From NCBI GenBank assembly GCA_946539765.1, contig CAMNHO010000020.1:1-28954 (forward strand): DNA of 28,954 nucleotides, written 5' to 3'. This stretch comes from UBA4312 sp002394635 (lineage in GTDB: Bacteria > Bacillota_I > Bacilli_A > Erysipelotrichales > Erysipelotrichaceae). A program made the translations under genes and the position numbers. How positions within the stretch are numbered: the first letter of the stretch is position 1; the number at the start of each line of letters is the position of its first letter. The notes beneath the pieces were generated by a model. It was not told the origin of the DNA, searched no databases, and saw only the letters and a list, made by a program, of their open reading frames with translations. Of the stretch, positions 1 through 7,466 are shown one piece after another.

Positions 1-329
1 AAAGCCTGGATCACAGGTTTTATGTCAGCCTTGGAATCCCACATTTTCTTAACAAATGCTATGTAGTCTTCTCCCTTTAAGTTTCCATCCAGCCATTCCA
101 CATCTTCATAGTAAAAAACATCTTTTAAGCAGGATTCTACAGGCTTTCCGTCGAAAAGGATCTTTCCTTCTTTTGGGTCGATCAAATGGACCATCGTCCG
201 AAATAACGTGGTTTTCCCACTGCCATTCTCTGAGACAATGCCATAGATCTTACCAAGCTGAAACGTATAGTGAATATTCCTGACGATCGGATGCCTGGTT
301 TCAATTGTCAGATTCTGTAACTGGATCAT
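1..329 (-). CDS. ABC transporter ATP-binding protein, N-terminal part
   Basis: The gene starts at 329 on the minus strand (MIQLQNLTIE...) and runs off the left edge of the window, so only about 109 residues are visible. The Walker A motif is seen as SENGSGKTT after a typical opening in which a short beta-strand region leads to the P-loop. It would bind and hydrolyse ATP at the cytoplasmic face of a membrane transporter. The Q-loop, signature and Walker B are outside the window, so subfamily, partner permease and direction of transport cannot be told. A GGAGAT ribosome binding site lies just upstream of the ATG. The region after the P-loop (YYEDVEWLDGNLKGEDYIAF) resembles small two-component drug, peptide or antibiotic ABC ATPases, but that is only an impression. 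Confidence 0.85.
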   Translation of the reverse strand, partial: MIQLQNLTIETRHPIVRNIHYTFQLGKIYGIVSENGSGKTTLFRTMVHLIDPKEGKILFDGKPVESCLKDVFYYEDVEWLDGNLKGEDYIAFVKKMWDSKADIKPVIQA

Positions 330-398
330 TTGAATATCTCCTTATGAAAAAAGACAATTAGATAAGCCTTTGTTGTCCAATGAATTACAATTATTTCT

Positions 399-425
399 AG
401 TATATGAATATTCAAATCGTGTCAA
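399..425 (-). promoter_or_regulatory. Candidate promoter of the ABC ATPase gene
   Basis: Read on the minus strand, a perfect TTGACA (420-425) is followed after 15 bases by TATACT (399-404). The spacer is shorter than the ideal 17. A TGAATATTCA palindrome (405-414) lies between the boxes and could be an operator. No functional evidence. Confidence 0.4.
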
Positions 426-478
426 AACCAAAGTACTTTTTTTAAAGATATCATAACGAACCCAAACTATATCACCTT

Positions 479-517
479 AAAAAGACAGGTTCATACTCAA
501 ATAGAGTATTTTACCTG
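479..517 (-). terminator. Second rho-independent terminator downstream of the HAD gene
   Basis: On the minus strand the arms CAGGT and ATACTC pair with GAGTAT and ACCTG around a five-base loop, with a small internal loop, followed by TCTTTTT. It sits just beyond the terminator that overlaps the HAD stop codon, so the two act in tandem before the ABC ATPase promoter. Confidence 0.6.
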
Positions 518-524
518 AAGTCAT

Positions 525-558
525 AAAAAAACAGCTGTTATCCTTGTTTCAGCTGTTT
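525..558 (-). terminator. Terminator overlapping the end of the HAD gene
   Basis: The minus strand has AAACAGCTG, a 12-base loop, and CAGCTGTTT, followed by a T run (plus-strand A run 525-531). The TAA stop of the HAD gene (538-540) lies in the loop. Confidence 0.75.
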
Positions 559-1242
559 GTGTTCATTCTCCAGTTTTTTTAATACGTTTACAAGTTCCTC
601 TTCCGTATATACCACGACATCTGCACAAGGGCCTTCCTGGTGATGGTGACGGTTCATATGGATCGTGTGCATTCCGGCTTGCTTGGCTCCCTGGATATCG
701 TTGATATAATGATCTCCAATATAGATCCAGTCTTCCGGCTGCGTATGGAGCGAGTGCGCCATAATCTCAAAGGCTTCTTTATGCGGCTTATTCACACCGA
801 TCTGTTCACTGATAAAGACATGATCTTCCTTCACATAGTTGTACATGCCAAGTGTCCGTATCTTATCCTTTTGATGGGCTTCCTGTCCATTGGATAAAAT
901 ACTGATTTCACTGTTCGTATTTTGAAAAAAAGTATGCAAGGCAGGCGCCATATGAATATGCTTCTGGTTCTGCCGATACAGATCCTGAAAATCAGCAGCT
1001 TCCAACAAACCAAAAGGAATGCCACACTCTTTACAAGCCATATAGATCCGGTAAATGCCCACATCGTCATTGGTGATAATATTCTTTTGTTCGTATTCAA
1101 ATACTTTTTCCCCATTGTCCCTGTAGCAACGATAGAATGCATCCATATCTCCGTTATAATCCGGTATCATCGCAGCCAGCGCATCCAAAAAGGGTTGGCG
1201 GCAGTTATATAAGGTATCATCGCAGTCAAAACAAAATTTCAT
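538..1242 (-). CDS. HAD superfamily hydrolase (subfamily I, YjjG-like)
   Basis: A 234-residue cytoplasmic phosphatase of the haloacid dehalogenase superfamily. Motif I is DCDDTLY at residues 6-12 (nucleophile Asp6, acid/base Asp8), motif II is the Ser of SILSNGQ, motif III is the Lys of NKPHKEAF, and motif IV is GDHYINDIQGAKQAG. The helical cap between motifs I and II places it in subfamily I. Family members dephosphorylate nucleotides, phosphoglycolate or sugar phosphates; the substrate cannot be read from sequence. The start is supported by an AAGGAG site before ATG. The gene is alone on the minus strand, divergent from the glycyl radical operon, and its stop lies within a terminator loop. 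A link to the neighbouring operon is not shown. Confidence 0.88.
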   Translation of the reverse strand: MKFCFDCDDTLYNCRQPFLDALAAMIPDYNGDMDAFYRCYRDNGEKVFEYEQKNIITNDDVGIYRIYMACKECGIPFGLLEAADFQDLYRQNQKHIHMAPALHTFFQNTNSEISILSNGQEAHQKDKIRTLGMYNYVKEDHVFISEQIGVNKPHKEAFEIMAHSLHTQPEDWIYIGDHYINDIQGAKQAGMHTIHMNRHHHQEGPCADVVVYTEEELVNVLKKLENEHKQLKQG

Positions 1243-1350
1243 AATGAACTCCTTTTTATTTGTTTACTATACCACATTTCAAAAAGAATCTTTGGATTTG
1301 ATAAAAAATGAATAGTTATGATTAATTTTGATTTATTTTGAATGATTATG

Positions 1351-1359
1351 TGTTATAGT
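1351..1359 (+). promoter_or_regulatory. Candidate extended -10 promoter of the GRE operon
   Basis: TGTTATAGT forms an extended -10 (TG, one base, TATAGT) 23 bases before the GRE start codon. No good -35 at 17 bases; a TTGATT at 1328-1333 is 20 bases away. The upstream stretch repeats TTATGATTAA- and ATGATTATG-like words that could be DeoR-type repressor sites. Confidence 0.4.
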
Positions 1360-1382
1360 GTAAGTAAAGAGAGGTGACCAGG

Positions 1383-3653
1383 ATGAAACGAATTCGTATT
1401 GATGGAGCACAGAATGTAGAAGTCTCTGTAAAAATTCCGTGTGAAAAGAGTCCGTTAGAACAATTGGAGATCATGGAAGCTTATACCCAAGCCCATAAGG
1501 AAAGTGAAGGATCATCCAAAGCGCAACGGGAGATCCGTTGTCTGAAAACCATTTTTCCGGTTTTATTCCGTCATATAGAAGATGGGGATCTGATTGCTGG
1601 ACGTCTGGATTTTTTGCCGATCGGATTTGGTTCCGTTACATCCATCGGTGGTGTAGGTCACTATTGTGTGTTCCACAAATTAAGAGCCTTTAAAGATACT
1701 TTGGAAACACCGGAGCAGAAAGCTCGTGTGGATATATTATATGACTATTGGATGGATCACGATGTCAAAGCTATCTATTGTCAAGATGTTTTAAATGAGG
1801 ATACAACAGGTCGCTTTATCGATTGCACATATCCGTTTATGGCAACGGCCCGTTTAAGTGGTATGATGCTCGATTATAAGAAACTGGTCAATCTTGGCAT
1901 TCCCGGTCTAATGCGCTTGATTGGCGCACAGCCACAGAATGATTTTATCCAAGCCTGTATGGAGGCCATGCATCTGTTTGTACAGGTCATTGATCGACAG
2001 ATCGAATTGGTTGAGCAGGCTTACCAAGAGAGCGAAGATAGAAAAAGAAAAGAAGAATTGCAGCAGATGCGCTTTGATCTTCTCTTTATCAAAGATCATA
2101 AACCCGAAACCTTCCGACAGGCTTTACAGTTATTCTGGCTGTATGCCTTATGTGCCGGCTGTATCAATTACGGGCGCATGGACATCGTATTAGGCCCTTT
2201 CTTAAAACATGATATTGATACCGGGATCTTGGATGAAGAACAGGCCTATCGCATTGTAAAATCACTGTGGAAAATGATTGAAAATCGCAGAACGACCGTC
2301 AATGGACGGATCATCGTCGGTGGCCAGGGACGTGAGGATGTGGAAGCGTGTGATTTATTTACCCGTATTTGTCTACGTGTCTGTAAAGATACAAGATATG
2401 TTGAGCCTCAGTTTACCTTACGTTTTGATCAGAACACACCAGCGGATATTATGGACATGGCCTATGAATGCATTGCCAGTGGGGCCACCTATCCGACATT
2501 ATACAACGATGATGTCAATGTACCTGCCGTGCAGTATGCGATGCGTGTTGACCGGAAAACGGCAGAGCAGTATGTCCCGTTTGGATGCGGTGAATTTGTG
2601 ATCCAGGGGCAAAGTGTCGGAACCCCGAATACGCTGTTAAACCTGGTCAAGATCATGCAGTTAGCCCTCAATGAAGGGTATGATCCGATGGATCATGTTT
2701 ACAGGGCGGGCCCTGTCAAAGTCAAACCGTTGTCTTCTTTTCAAGCCTTTGATGATTTTTATAACCAGTATAAAGAATTATTGAACTTCTATTTTGATCT
2801 GAGTGTTTACTGCCAGAGGCACAGCTATGAAGTTATGAATCAGGAGGTTTCCTTCCTGTTTACTTCGATCTTGATGGATGATTGTATCCACCGGCAAAAA
2901 GCACTTCTCGATGGGGGCGTACGGATCCTTGGAGGTACCAATGAAACGTATGGAAATATCAATGCCAGCGACGCATTGTATGCCATCAAGACCTTGGTAT
3001 ATGACCAGAAGAAGTATTCATTGAAACAATTGAATCAGGCCGCTTTAGCGGATTATCGAGGGTATGAGCAACTGCAGAAAGAAATCCTCGATTTGCCAAA
3101 ATACGGTAATGATAACCCGGATGTGGATGAAATGGCCAATGATCTTTACGAATTTGTAGCCAAAGGCATTCGCCAGCGAGGGATCGATGAAGGCATGGGC
3201 TATTATCTGATCGTCATTTCCAATAACCAGACCAATACCGATTGGGGACATCAGACCGATGCTTCCCTGGACGGAAGAAACCGGGGTGTTTATATGAATC
3301 CGGCCAACAATCCACAGGGAGGTGCCGCCCGATCCGGACCGACAGCGGTATTGAACTCCTTATCCCTATTCAAAGCAAAATACCATGGGGGCAGTGTACA
3401 AAATATAAAGTTTACTCCTCGCATGATGCACCAGGATAAGGAAAAAGTGAAACTGTTATTTCAAACGTATTTTAAAAAAGGCGGTTGTCAGCTGATGGTG
3501 ACAGTGGTCGATCACGGGGTTTTGGAAGATGCCCAGATCCATCCGGAAAAATACCCAGATCTGATTGTACGGGTTGCCGGCTACAGCGCAGTATTTGTGA
3601 ATCTGACAAAAGATGTACAAGATGAATTATTGAGCAGGACTTTATATGATTAA
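1383..3653 (+). CDS. Glycyl radical enzyme, eliminase/dehydratase type, substrate unknown
   Basis: A 756-residue member of the PFL-like glycyl radical family. The C-terminal radical loop is RVAGYSAVF, with the radical Gly at about residue 733. The thiyl site is FGCGEF, with Cys402 and the base Glu404. The C-x-E arrangement marks lyases/dehydratases (choline lyase, glycerol and propanediol dehydratase, isethionate lyase, the YbiW/PflD anhydrohexitol phosphate lyases) and not pyruvate formate-lyase, which has a Cys-Cys pair. The enzyme needs the activase encoded next and is inactivated by oxygen. Start chosen at ATG 1383, because an AGAGGTGA site precedes it by five bases; a GTG at 1374 lies inside that site. 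First gene of a four-gene operon with activase, DeoR repressor and NanE-like epimerase, so a sugar-phosphate or amino-sugar substrate is inferred. The precise reaction is not known to me. Confidence 0.93.
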   Translation: MKRIRIDGAQNVEVSVKIPCEKSPLEQLEIMEAYTQAHKESEGSSKAQREIRCLKTIFPVLFRHIEDGDLIAGRLDFLPIGFGSVTSIGGVGHYCVFHKLRAFKDTLETPEQKARVDILYDYWMDHDVKAIYCQDVLNEDTTGRFIDCTYPFMATARLSGMMLDYKKLVNLGIPGLMRLIGAQPQNDFIQACMEAMHLFVQVIDRQIELVEQAYQESEDRKRKEELQQMRFDLLFIKDHKPETFRQALQLFWLYALCAGCINYGRMDIVLGPFLKHDIDTGILDEEQAYRIVKSLWKMIENRRTTVNGRIIVGGQGREDVEACDLFTRICLRVCKDTRYVEPQFTLRFDQNTPADIMDMAYECIASGATYPTLYNDDVNVPAVQYAMRVDRKTAEQYVPFGCGEFVIQGQSVGTPNTLLNLVKIMQLALNEGYDPMDHVYRAGPVKVKPLSSFQAFDDFYNQYKELLNFYFDLSVYCQRHSYEVMNQEVSFLFTSILMDDCIHRQKALLDGGVRILGGTNETYGNINASDALYAIKTLVYDQKKYSLKQLNQAALADYRGYEQLQKEILDLPKYGNDNPDVDEMANDLYEFVAKGIRQRGIDEGMGYYLIVISNNQTNTDWGHQTDASLDGRNRGVYMNPANNPQGGAARSGPTAVLNSLSLFKAKYHGGSVQNIKFTPRMMHQDKEKVKLLFQTYFKKGGCQLMVTVVDHGVLEDAQIHPEKYPDLIVRVAGYSAVFVNLTKDVQDELLSRTLYD

Positions 3654-4530
3654 TGTATCGAATATTGAAAAATTTGCCACCCATGATGGACCAGGGATCC
3701 GTACCACCGTCTTTTTGAAAGGATGCCCCCTGCACTGTCCATGGTGTGCCAATCCGGAAACCTGGACAGTGTCTCCCGTATTGATGCACAACAGCGGAAA
3801 ATGTATCCATTGCCAAACATGTGCGAAGATATGTCCTTATCAGGCCATTTCCTTTGTGCCATCCTTTCACTGGGATCCGGCCCTATGCCATCACTGCGGG
3901 CAATGTGTGGATCACTGTCTGCAAAACGCATTGACTCTCAATGGACAGCCGATGGAGATACGAGATATCGTTCAGGAAGTATTGAAGGACAAGGATTATT
4001 ACGATATGAGCCATGGAGGTGTCACCGTTTCCGGAGGCGAACCTTTTGTACAGTTTGAAGGATTCCTGCAGTTGATCCAGGCTTTTAAGAAGGAAAACCT
4101 GCATGTCGCTGTGGAAACAACAGGCAGCTATCCGCTTGAATTATTGAAACAGGCAGAGCCGTATATCGACTTGTTTTTGTTTGATGTCAAACATACAGAT
4201 GCAAAAAAACTGAAGGAAGTCACCGGGGGAAACTGGGAACAAATCATCATCAATTTGTCATATCTGGATCCAAAGAAGGTCATATCCAGGACACCGGTCA
4301 TCCCCACCTTTAATGATGATCCGGAAACATTAAGATCCATATTGGAGCTGGATGCCCGTTTAGGCATTCAACAAGCCAATTTCCTTCCTTATCATTCCAT
4401 GGGGAAAACGAAATGGGAACAGCTGCATAAAACCTATCTCTATGACTTCCCTATGATGGATCCGGCACAATTGACACCTTATATAGAATTAGGCAAACAA
4501 TACCATGTAGAAGTGAAGATCGGAGGCTGA
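3646..4530 (+). CDS. Glycyl radical enzyme activating enzyme (radical SAM)
   Basis: A 294-residue radical SAM activase that uses S-adenosylmethionine and a [4Fe-4S] cluster to abstract a hydrogen from the Gly of its partner. The radical SAM motif is CPLHCPWC (Cys27, Cys31, Cys34, CxxxCxxC). An inserted ferredoxin-like domain carries two more cluster motifs, CIHCQTCAKIC (Cys53-63) and CHHCGQC...C (Cys81-91), as in activases of the dehydratase/lyase class and unlike the short PflA. The SAM-binding SGGEP motif follows. The ATG overlaps the last eight bases of the GRE gene, which implies translational coupling and makes the GRE its obvious substrate. All cluster cysteines are present, so it should be functional. 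Confidence 0.95.
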   Translation: MINVSNIEKFATHDGPGIRTTVFLKGCPLHCPWCANPETWTVSPVLMHNSGKCIHCQTCAKICPYQAISFVPSFHWDPALCHHCGQCVDHCLQNALTLNGQPMEIRDIVQEVLKDKDYYDMSHGGVTVSGGEPFVQFEGFLQLIQAFKKENLHVAVETTGSYPLELLKQAEPYIDLFLFDVKHTDAKKLKEVTGGNWEQIIINLSYLDPKKVISRTPVIPTFNDDPETLRSILELDARLGIQQANFLPYHSMGKTKWEQLHKTYLYDFPMMDPAQLTPYIELGKQYHVEVKIGG

Positions 4531-4532
4531 AC

Positions 4533-5294
4533 ATGTTATCGAAAGAAAGAAGTATCCGCATCATGGAACTGCTGCATCAACAGTCCTCGGTCACAATCAA
4601 GGACTTGATGCAGATGCTGCAGACATCTCGTTCCAGTGTTATGCGTGACCTGGATGAATTGGAAAAACAAGGACTGATCATTCGTGAAAGAGGTGGTGCT
4701 TCCTTAAAGGACCTGGGAAAGACACTGACTTCTTATCATGAAATCGCGACAGTGGATAAGGAATTTATCCACGCTGATGAAAAACGATGTATTTGTCAGA
4801 AAGCAGCACAGTCTATCCAGGACGGGGATTGTATTTATATTGATTCTGGTACAACGGCCGCCTTTCTGCTGGAATTCATTCAGAACAAACAAGTAACCAT
4901 TGTTACCCCGAATACATATTTTGTACAGAAACTGCCAAATGATTTCACCGGGGATATCTTTTTACTGGGCGGCCAATTCAAAAAAGCGTACGATACATCC
5001 TTTGGTCCCTTGACCATGGAAATGATCGCACGGTTTCATTTCGATAAAGCTTTTTTGACAGCCAATGGACTGAACGCAAAAAATGGCGAAGTATATGTAT
5101 TCGACATTTCCATCGGCGCTATGAAAAAAGCTGTAATGGAACGATGTTCTGACTGTTCCTTGTTAATGGATGCGTCCAAATTCAATCAACACGCTTTGTG
5201 TTGTTGGGCACACGCCGATGATTTTGTTCATGTATACATCGATCAATGGACCCTGTCCACTGATTTACCTGATAATTTTACTGTATGTCAATAG
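4533..5294 (+). CDS. DeoR/GlpR-family transcriptional repressor
   Basis: A 253-residue regulator. Residues 1-57 are a winged helix-turn-helix of DeoR type (RSIRIMELLHQQSSVTIKDL, then TSRSSVMRDLDELEKQGLI). The rest is the DeoR C-terminal sensor fold, related to sugar-phosphate isomerases, with the phosphate-binding-like IYIDSGTTAAFLLE and LLGGQF. Family members repress sugar catabolic operons and are released by a phosphorylated intermediate. It starts two bases after the activase stop, with its GGAGG site inside the end of that gene, so it is co-transcribed with the enzymes and probably controls them (inference). This supports a sugar-phosphate-like inducer for the pathway. Confidence 0.92.
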   Translation: MLSKERSIRIMELLHQQSSVTIKDLMQMLQTSRSSVMRDLDELEKQGLIIRERGGASLKDLGKTLTSYHEIATVDKEFIHADEKRCICQKAAQSIQDGDCIYIDSGTTAAFLLEFIQNKQVTIVTPNTYFVQKLPNDFTGDIFLLGGQFKKAYDTSFGPLTMEMIARFHFDKAFLTANGLNAKNGEVYVFDISIGAMKKAVMERCSDCSLLMDASKFNQHALCCWAHADDFVHVYIDQWTLSTDLPDNFTVCQ

Positions 5295-5307
5295 GAGGAA
5301 AAGAAAA

Positions 5308-6057
5308 ATGAAGACAACAGATCCAAAGAAACATGCGCTTTTGGAAAGTATGAAAGGCGGCCTGATCGTATCCTGCCAGACGCAACCGGATGATCCAATC
5401 TACACAGAGACCATGCATGTAAAGATGGCACAGGCAGCTAAATGGGCCGGTGCTGTCGGTTTACGTGCCAATGACCCAAAACAAATCAAAGAAATCAAAG
5501 AAGCTGTAGACCTGCCGGTGATCGGACTATGGAAAGTATGGCATGATGATACCGATGTCTTTATCACTCCGACCATGAAGGAGGTTCGGGCTATCTGGGA
5601 AGCCGGTGCTGAAATCATTGCCTTAGATTGTACAGCTCAGATCACCCATGAAGGAACAAAGGCCTGGGATCTGTTAAAACAAGCGAAAAAAGAAATTCCG
5701 GAAGCTATTTTCTTTGCGGATGTATCCAATATTGAAGAAGCCAAACATGCTATTGAAAACGGGGCGGATATCGTGGCACCGACACTCTATGGGTATACCA
5801 AAGAAACCGCACATATCGAAGGCGCCGATTATCGTATGTTTGCCCAAATGTGCCGGGAATGTGGAAAGGATGCCTATGTTATGATGGAAGGCCATTTGTA
5901 TACACCGGAAGATGCCATGAAATGTATCTTCTTAGGTGCTCATGCAGTGGTTGTCGGCAGTGCCATTACGCGGCCGCATCTGACAGCCAAGCGCTTCGTG
6001 GATCTATTAAGTGGTTACCAGGACAACTGGCGAGATGCAGAAAAAGCCAAACACTAA
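5308..6057 (+). CDS. NanE-like N-acylmannosamine-6-phosphate 2-epimerase family protein
   Basis: A 249-residue TIM-barrel protein of the NanE family, which interconverts N-acetylmannosamine-6-phosphate and N-acetylglucosamine-6-phosphate. Matching stretches are LIVSCQ at the start, VFITPTMKEV, IALDCTAQ, GADIVAPTLYGYT and the phosphate-binding VVVGSAITRP followed by KRFVD. The catalytic Lys of NanE corresponds to the Lys in GLWKVW, and the catalytic Glu to the one in MMEGHLYTP. It diverges around the Lys (WKVWHDD where NanE usually has a KRDY-type loop), so specificity may differ. Start chosen at ATG 5308 because of an AGGAGG at 5293-5298; a longer in-frame form would overlap the regulator by 125 bases. 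Last gene of the GRE operon. No sialic acid lyase, kinase or transporter is nearby, so classical sialate catabolism is not supported here. Confidence 0.85.
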   Translation: MKTTDPKKHALLESMKGGLIVSCQTQPDDPIYTETMHVKMAQAAKWAGAVGLRANDPKQIKEIKEAVDLPVIGLWKVWHDDTDVFITPTMKEVRAIWEAGAEIIALDCTAQITHEGTKAWDLLKQAKKEIPEAIFFADVSNIEEAKHAIENGADIVAPTLYGYTKETAHIEGADYRMFAQMCRECGKDAYVMMEGHLYTPEDAMKCIFLGAHAVVVGSAITRPHLTAKRFVDLLSGYQDNWRDAEKAKH

Positions 6058-6080
6058 GCTTCCTTGATGGAAGCTTTTTT
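6056..6080 (+). terminator. Terminator of the GRE operon
   Basis: AAGCTTCC, a five-base loop, and GGAAGCTT run directly into a T tract. It begins at the NanE-like stop codon and precedes the rho promoter. Confidence 0.9.
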
Positions 6081-6081
6081 A

Positions 6082-6110
6082 TTGACAAACCATGTATTTT
6101 TGATAATAAT
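6082..6110 (+). promoter_or_regulatory. Candidate promoter of rho
   Basis: A consensus TTGACA (6082-6087) follows the operon terminator at once. A TGATAATAAT stretch at 6101-6110 provides a -10; AATAAT is at a 17-base spacing. Confidence 0.6.
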
Positions 6111-6145
6111 TGGATTACTATGTAAATAGAAAGAGATATACCTAT

Positions 6146-7438
6146 ATGACAAAAGAAGAATTAAATGCTTTGTCTGTCAGTGAATTACGACAGCTGGCTA
6201 AAGACAAAGAACTGAAAGGGTTCTCCACTCTGCGAAAACCTGAACTGATCCAATTGCTCGCATCCCAATTCTCCGCATCTGAAACAAAAGAAATCCCTGA
6301 AAAAGAACCACAAAAACAAGAAAATCTCGCAACCGGTATCCTGGAGGTACTGAATGATGGGTATGGCTTTTTACGTGGGGAGAATTATTTATCCGGTCCT
6401 AACGATGTATACGTGTCTCCATATCAAATAACACATTTTAAGTTAAAGACCGGGGATGTTTTAACCGGATTATATGGGAAAAGAAATCCATCCGACCGGT
6501 ATGGTGCTCTTTTGCGTGTCCATAATATTAACGGGTGCACGATCGAACAAACCATTCGGCGGCCCAACTTTGAAAAGCTGACACCTGTTTTCCCAGATGA
6601 GAGAATTCACTTAAATACTGTTAATAAATTATCCATGCGTATGGTCGATCTGCTGTCTCCGATTGGCAAAGGACAACGTGGCATGATCGTATCCCCGCCT
6701 AAAGCCGGTAAAACCACTTTATTAAAGGATGTGGCCTTATCGGTACAAAGGACCAATCCAGAGATCCATATCATCATTCTTCTCATTGATGAGCGACCGG
6801 AAGAAGTTACCGATATGAAGGAAACCGTGCGTGGCAGAAATGTGGAAGTCATTCATTCCACCTTTGATGAGCTGCCGGAGCATCATATCCGGGTCAGTGA
6901 AATGGCCATCGAACGAGCTAAGCGTCTAGTGGAACATGGAAAAGATGTCATGATCCTTTTAGATAGCATAACTCGTTTAGCCAGAGCCTACAACCTGACT
7001 TGTGCACCGAGCGGCAAGACGCTCTCTGGAGGTCTGGATCCGGCTTCCTTACATATGCCGAAGAAGTTCTTCGGGGCAGCCAGAAATATCCGGGAAGGCG
7101 GCAGCCTGACCATTCTGGCTACTGCTTTGATCAATACCGGCAGCAAGATGGATGACGTTATTTATGAAGAGTTCAAAGGCACCGGCAATATGGAGCTCGT
7201 ACTCAGCCGGAAGCTGCAGGAGCGCCGTGTCTTCCCGGCCATTGATATCGCCAAATCCGGTACAAGAAGAGACGACCTTCTTTTATCCAACGATGAAGCC
7301 AAAGCCGTCGATATTATACGAAAGGCTTTAAACAGCCAGCGGAATGAAGAAAGCACCGATAATCTCATTGCGTTATTTGATAAAACTGCTAACAACGGAG
7401 ATTTGATCCAGCGGATACTTTATCAGAATACTATATAG
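6146..7438 (+). CDS. rho: Transcription termination factor Rho
   Basis: A 430-residue RNA-dependent helicase ATPase that ends transcription at Rho-dependent sites. Residues 1-40 are the helical Rho-N domain (LSVSELRQLAKDKELKG), then a short charged linker, then the cold-shock-like RNA-binding fold (TGILEVLNDGYGFLR). The ATPase core has Walker A SPPKAGKTT (183-191), IDERPEEVTDM (about 214-224), Walker B MILLDSITRLARAYN and the R-loop region GSLTILATALINTGSKMDDVI. Length and motifs are those of a complete enzyme. Start chosen at ATG 6146; an upstream TTG at 6110 would add 12 unlike residues. Its ribosome binding site is weak (AAAGAG). It is a single-gene unit that converges with the pyridoxal kinase gene. 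Confidence 0.97.
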   Translation: MTKEELNALSVSELRQLAKDKELKGFSTLRKPELIQLLASQFSASETKEIPEKEPQKQENLATGILEVLNDGYGFLRGENYLSGPNDVYVSPYQITHFKLKTGDVLTGLYGKRNPSDRYGALLRVHNINGCTIEQTIRRPNFEKLTPVFPDERIHLNTVNKLSMRMVDLLSPIGKGQRGMIVSPPKAGKTTLLKDVALSVQRTNPEIHIIILLIDERPEEVTDMKETVRGRNVEVIHSTFDELPEHHIRVSEMAIERAKRLVEHGKDVMILLDSITRLARAYNLTCAPSGKTLSGGLDPASLHMPKKFFGAARNIREGGSLTILATALINTGSKMDDVIYEEFKGTGNMELVLSRKLQERRVFPAIDIAKSGTRRDDLLLSNDEAKAVDIIRKALNSQRNEESTDNLIALFDKTANNGDLIQRILYQNTI

Positions 7439-7466
7439 GCCAGCTCTTATGAACTGGCCTTTTTTT
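7437..7466. terminator. Shared bidirectional terminator of rho and the pyridoxal kinase gene
   Basis: AGGCCAG, a ten-base loop, and CTGGCCT are followed by T7. The rho TAG (7436-7438) overlaps the left arm, and the minus-strand TAA of the kinase (7447-7449) is in the loop. The T run serves the plus strand; on the minus strand the tail is weaker. Confidence 0.85.
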
